Assembly: GCA_963205235.1 (NCBI GenBank)
Contig: CAUJIP010000012.1
Coordinates: 1 to 64,000 of the forward strand
DNA: 64,000 nucleotides
Reading direction: 5' to 3'
Source of the DNA: Pseudomonadota bacterium
GTDB lineage: Bacteria > Pseudomonadota > Alphaproteobacteria > Rhodobacterales > Rhodobacteraceae
Part shown: positions 62,135 through 64,000 of the stretch, in pieces
Position numbering within the stretch: the stretch's first letter is position 1
Layout of the letters: each line of letters begins with the position of its first letter
Position numbers and translations under genes: made by a program
Notes under the pieces: model-generated
Database searches by the model: none
What the model saw: the letters and a program-made list of their open reading frames with translations, nothing else
What the model was told of the DNA's origin: nothing

Positions 62135-63967
62135 TCACTCGGCAGGTGTGCTGCTGAACCAGGTCAAGGGCTGCATCAGATAGTCGCCAAAGGCCATCCG
62201 CTCGGTATCGGGCAGGACGAAATACCAGTTGGCGATCAGCACGACCAGCGCTCCGACAATCAGCGTCAGGTAAGGCAGCATCCCCGCCTTCCGCTCACCC
62301 AGTTCGCCATAGGGCAGACCAAGGTCGTCATAGGCTTCTTTCGGGAACTTGCCCTTATCGACGACATAGTGGCGATACCAGAACACCGGGAAGATCAAGG
62401 CCGCGAAGAACAGGCCCGACAGAAGCGCGCCGGAATAGCCCCATACCTTGGCACCGGCCCCCAGGAACAGGATGTTCACGAAGGCAAGGATGGTGTTGAT
62501 CCCGATCAGCCAGCTTGGCGCTTTCCACGGACGCTCCATATGTGCGCTGTCGATGCGGTGGATCCAGCCGGCATTCAGGTTCAGGAAGTTGAACAGGATG
62601 TAGCCGACGTTGGAAATCGCGAGAACATAGAAGTAACCTGCCACGTCCGAAGCCAGCGCCAGCAGGAACACATTGAAGGCAAAGTCCGTCCACATCGCCT
62701 TGCGCGGCGCGCCATGGGCGTTGACCGTGCCCAGATACTTCGGCAGCCAACCATCGCGCGAGCCCTGATAAAGGGTACGCGACGAACCCGCCATTGCGGT
62801 CATGATCGCCAGGAAAAGTGCAAGGATCATCAGGATCACGAAGATCTGGGTGATAACCGGCCCGCCGCCGATCATGTTGCCCAGGGCCTCGCCAACACCC
62901 GATCCGTCAACGATGCCGGTGGCCAGCATACCCTCTTGCCCAAGTACGCCCTGGAACGAGAACGGGATGAGGAAGAAGAACAGGCAGCACAGAAGCCCGG
63001 AATAGAAGATCGCGCGGAAGGTGTCCGTCTTGGGGTCCTTCAGTTCGCGCGTATAGCAGACAGCGGTTTCAAAGCCGTAGGTCGACCAGGCCGCGATATA
63101 AAGACCACCCAGGAACAGCGTCCAGCCACCGATATTCCATTCGCCATCGACCCCGGAATAGGCGGCCGTCGGCGGCAGCAGGTTGGTGACGTTCATCGAG
63201 TTGATGTGGCCGCTAAGGATCGGAACCAGACCCACCAGCAGCAAGGGTACAAGCACGATGATCGCCAGCCACTTCTGCGCCGATGCGGTCGAGGCGATGC
63301 CCTTTTCCTGAATCATCAGGATCACCAGCATCAGCGCCACGCCGATCACGAAGTATGAGTTGAAATGAAGCGTCCCAAGGCCCGGAATCTCCAGCGCATA
63401 GGCTTCCCAGGTGCGGAAGGCCGGGGTCAGGGCCGACACGCCGTCAGCGGAAGCAACCGCCTTGATCGCATCCTCGACCGCTGTGCCCGCATTTGCGGCC
63501 ATGAAGTCGACAACGCCCTGGGTTTCCGCCGTATAGCTGGCAATGTTTGCCGTCACCCAGTCCAGAACCTGTTGGCTTTCGGCCAGCGGTACCGGGAAAA
63601 GCGCGTTCAGGATATAGCCCGCCGCGATCACGCAGCCCAAGGACAGCACCGGCGACCAGGCGAACCAGTTGCACCAGACCGACAGGGGTGCCACCAGCTT
63701 GGAATAGCGCAGCCAGGCCGTCGCACCATAGACCGAGGTGCCACCCGATTTGTTGCCGAACATCCCGGCCATTTCGGCATAGGTAAAGCTTTGCAGAAAG
63801 CCCATGATCATCGAGATGATCCAGACCACAAAGGCCAGCTTGCCGGTCGTTCCGGCGATCCCGCCGATGGAAAACAGCACCAGCGGTGGCACGCCGGCGG
63901 CGACCCAGAAGGCCCCCTTCCAGCTAAGCGCCCGGACCATCTGGCCCGATCCAGTTTCAGTCGTCAT
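62135..63967 (-). CDS. APC-family amino acid/amine permease
   Basis: A 610-residue permease with about twelve to fourteen membrane segments and an unusually large extracytoplasmic loop (about 128-200) rich in Ala and acidic residues. GGIAGTTGKLAFVVW near 35-49, AEMAGMFGNKSGGTSVYGA near 64-82 and STYGFETAVCYTREL near 300 are APC hallmarks. The place before dmmDABC suggests uptake of dimethylamine, methylamine or a related compound; the substrate is inferred only. It is upstream of dmmD but has its own terminator. Confidence 0.85.
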   Translation of the reverse strand: MTTETGSGQMVRALSWKGAFWVAAGVPPLVLFSIGGIAGTTGKLAFVVWIISMIMGFLQSFTYAEMAGMFGNKSGGTSVYGATAWLRYSKLVAPLSVWCNWFAWSPVLSLGCVIAAGYILNALFPVPLAESQQVLDWVTANIASYTAETQGVVDFMAANAGTAVEDAIKAVASADGVSALTPAFRTWEAYALEIPGLGTLHFNSYFVIGVALMLVILMIQEKGIASTASAQKWLAIIVLVPLLLVGLVPILSGHINSMNVTNLLPPTAAYSGVDGEWNIGGWTLFLGGLYIAAWSTYGFETAVCYTRELKDPKTDTFRAIFYSGLLCCLFFFLIPFSFQGVLGQEGMLATGIVDGSGVGEALGNMIGGGPVITQIFVILMILALFLAIMTAMAGSSRTLYQGSRDGWLPKYLGTVNAHGAPRKAMWTDFAFNVFLLALASDVAGYFYVLAISNVGYILFNFLNLNAGWIHRIDSAHMERPWKAPSWLIGINTILAFVNILFLGAGAKVWGYSGALLSGLFFAALIFPVFWYRHYVVDKGKFPKEAYDDLGLPYGELGERKAGMLPYLTLIVGALVVLIANWYFVLPDTERMAFGDYLMQPLTWFSSTPAE

Positions 63968-64000
63968 TCCCTCACTCCTGTTGGATGGCGCATCCAGTCT

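Noticed and set aside
1-64000. CRISPR arrays, transposons, prophage and tRNA genes
   Set aside because: No regularly spaced repeats, transposase or integrase motifs, or cloverleaf-like intergenic sequences were seen.

Overview
The window looks like chromosome of a high-GC alphaproteobacterium of the Rhodobacterales, of the Rhodobacter/Paracoccus/Gemmobacter kind. Evidence is the bhcABCD-bhcR glyoxylate cluster in the Paracoccus order, a methylsuccinyl-CoA dehydrogenase of the ethylmalonyl-CoA pathway, the housekeeping block rpoZ-rsh-pdxJ-acpS-lepB-rnc-era-recO, and a tdm/dmmDABC methylated-amine cluster. Coding density is very high. The longest gene-free stretch is 468-721 (254 bp). I found no rRNA, tRNA, CRISPR array, transposase, prophage or plasmid gene.

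Layout. 1-466 is an odd chimeric open reading frame running off the left edge. It seems to join pieces of an EF-G-like protein, an ABC-F ATPase and CarB, so I suspect an assembly chimera or a recombination scar. 722-1696 is a GAPDH-family gene. 1869-7192 is the beta-hydroxyaspartate cycle (bhcD, bhcC, bhcB, bhcA) with the divergent IclR regulator bhcR. 7264-24948 is a catabolic and peptide-use region: a fused hydantoinase/5-oxoprolinase, a creatinase-like M24 protein that appears to lack metal ligands, a flavodoxin-fold reductase, an MttB-family methyltransferase, a CocE-type hydrolase, an aspartoacylase-like deacylase, a complete five-gene oligopeptide ABC transporter and an S9 peptidase. 24933-30435 holds a TauE-type exporter, two tandem exported DUF3859-like proteins, mcd, an exonuclease and an MFS carrier.

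30498-39419 is a long leftward housekeeping series (rpoZ, rsh, DUF2062, pdxJ, exported protein, acpS, lepB, rnc, a GIY-YIG protein, era, DUF1491, recO). A near-consensus promoter lies just upstream of rpoZ. 39504-45801 has folK, NYN and YqaA genes, then a rightward ispH-rnhA group that includes a tandem pair of unrecognised exported proteins. 45853-53614 has fmt, two deformylase-family genes (one lacking key catalytic residues), a C-S lyase, an L,D-transpeptidase, cbiB, a lytic transglycosylase, a glycosyltransferase and a truncated haemoglobin. 53726-63967 is the methylated-amine region: TMAO demethylase, an EamA carrier, a GlxA-type regulator, dimethylamine monooxygenase dmmABC, the GcvT-like dmmD and an APC permease.

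How the genes fit together. Acetyl-CoA assimilation by the ethylmalonyl-CoA pathway (mcd here) yields glyoxylate, and the bhc cluster turns glyoxylate plus glycine into oxaloacetate. TMAO is cleaved to dimethylamine and formaldehyde, dimethylamine is oxidised to methylamine and formaldehyde, and GcvT-type domains probably place the one-carbon units on tetrahydrofolate. The peptide region imports and dismantles peptides, perhaps N-blocked ones. All functional statements rest on reading the sequence; no database search was run.
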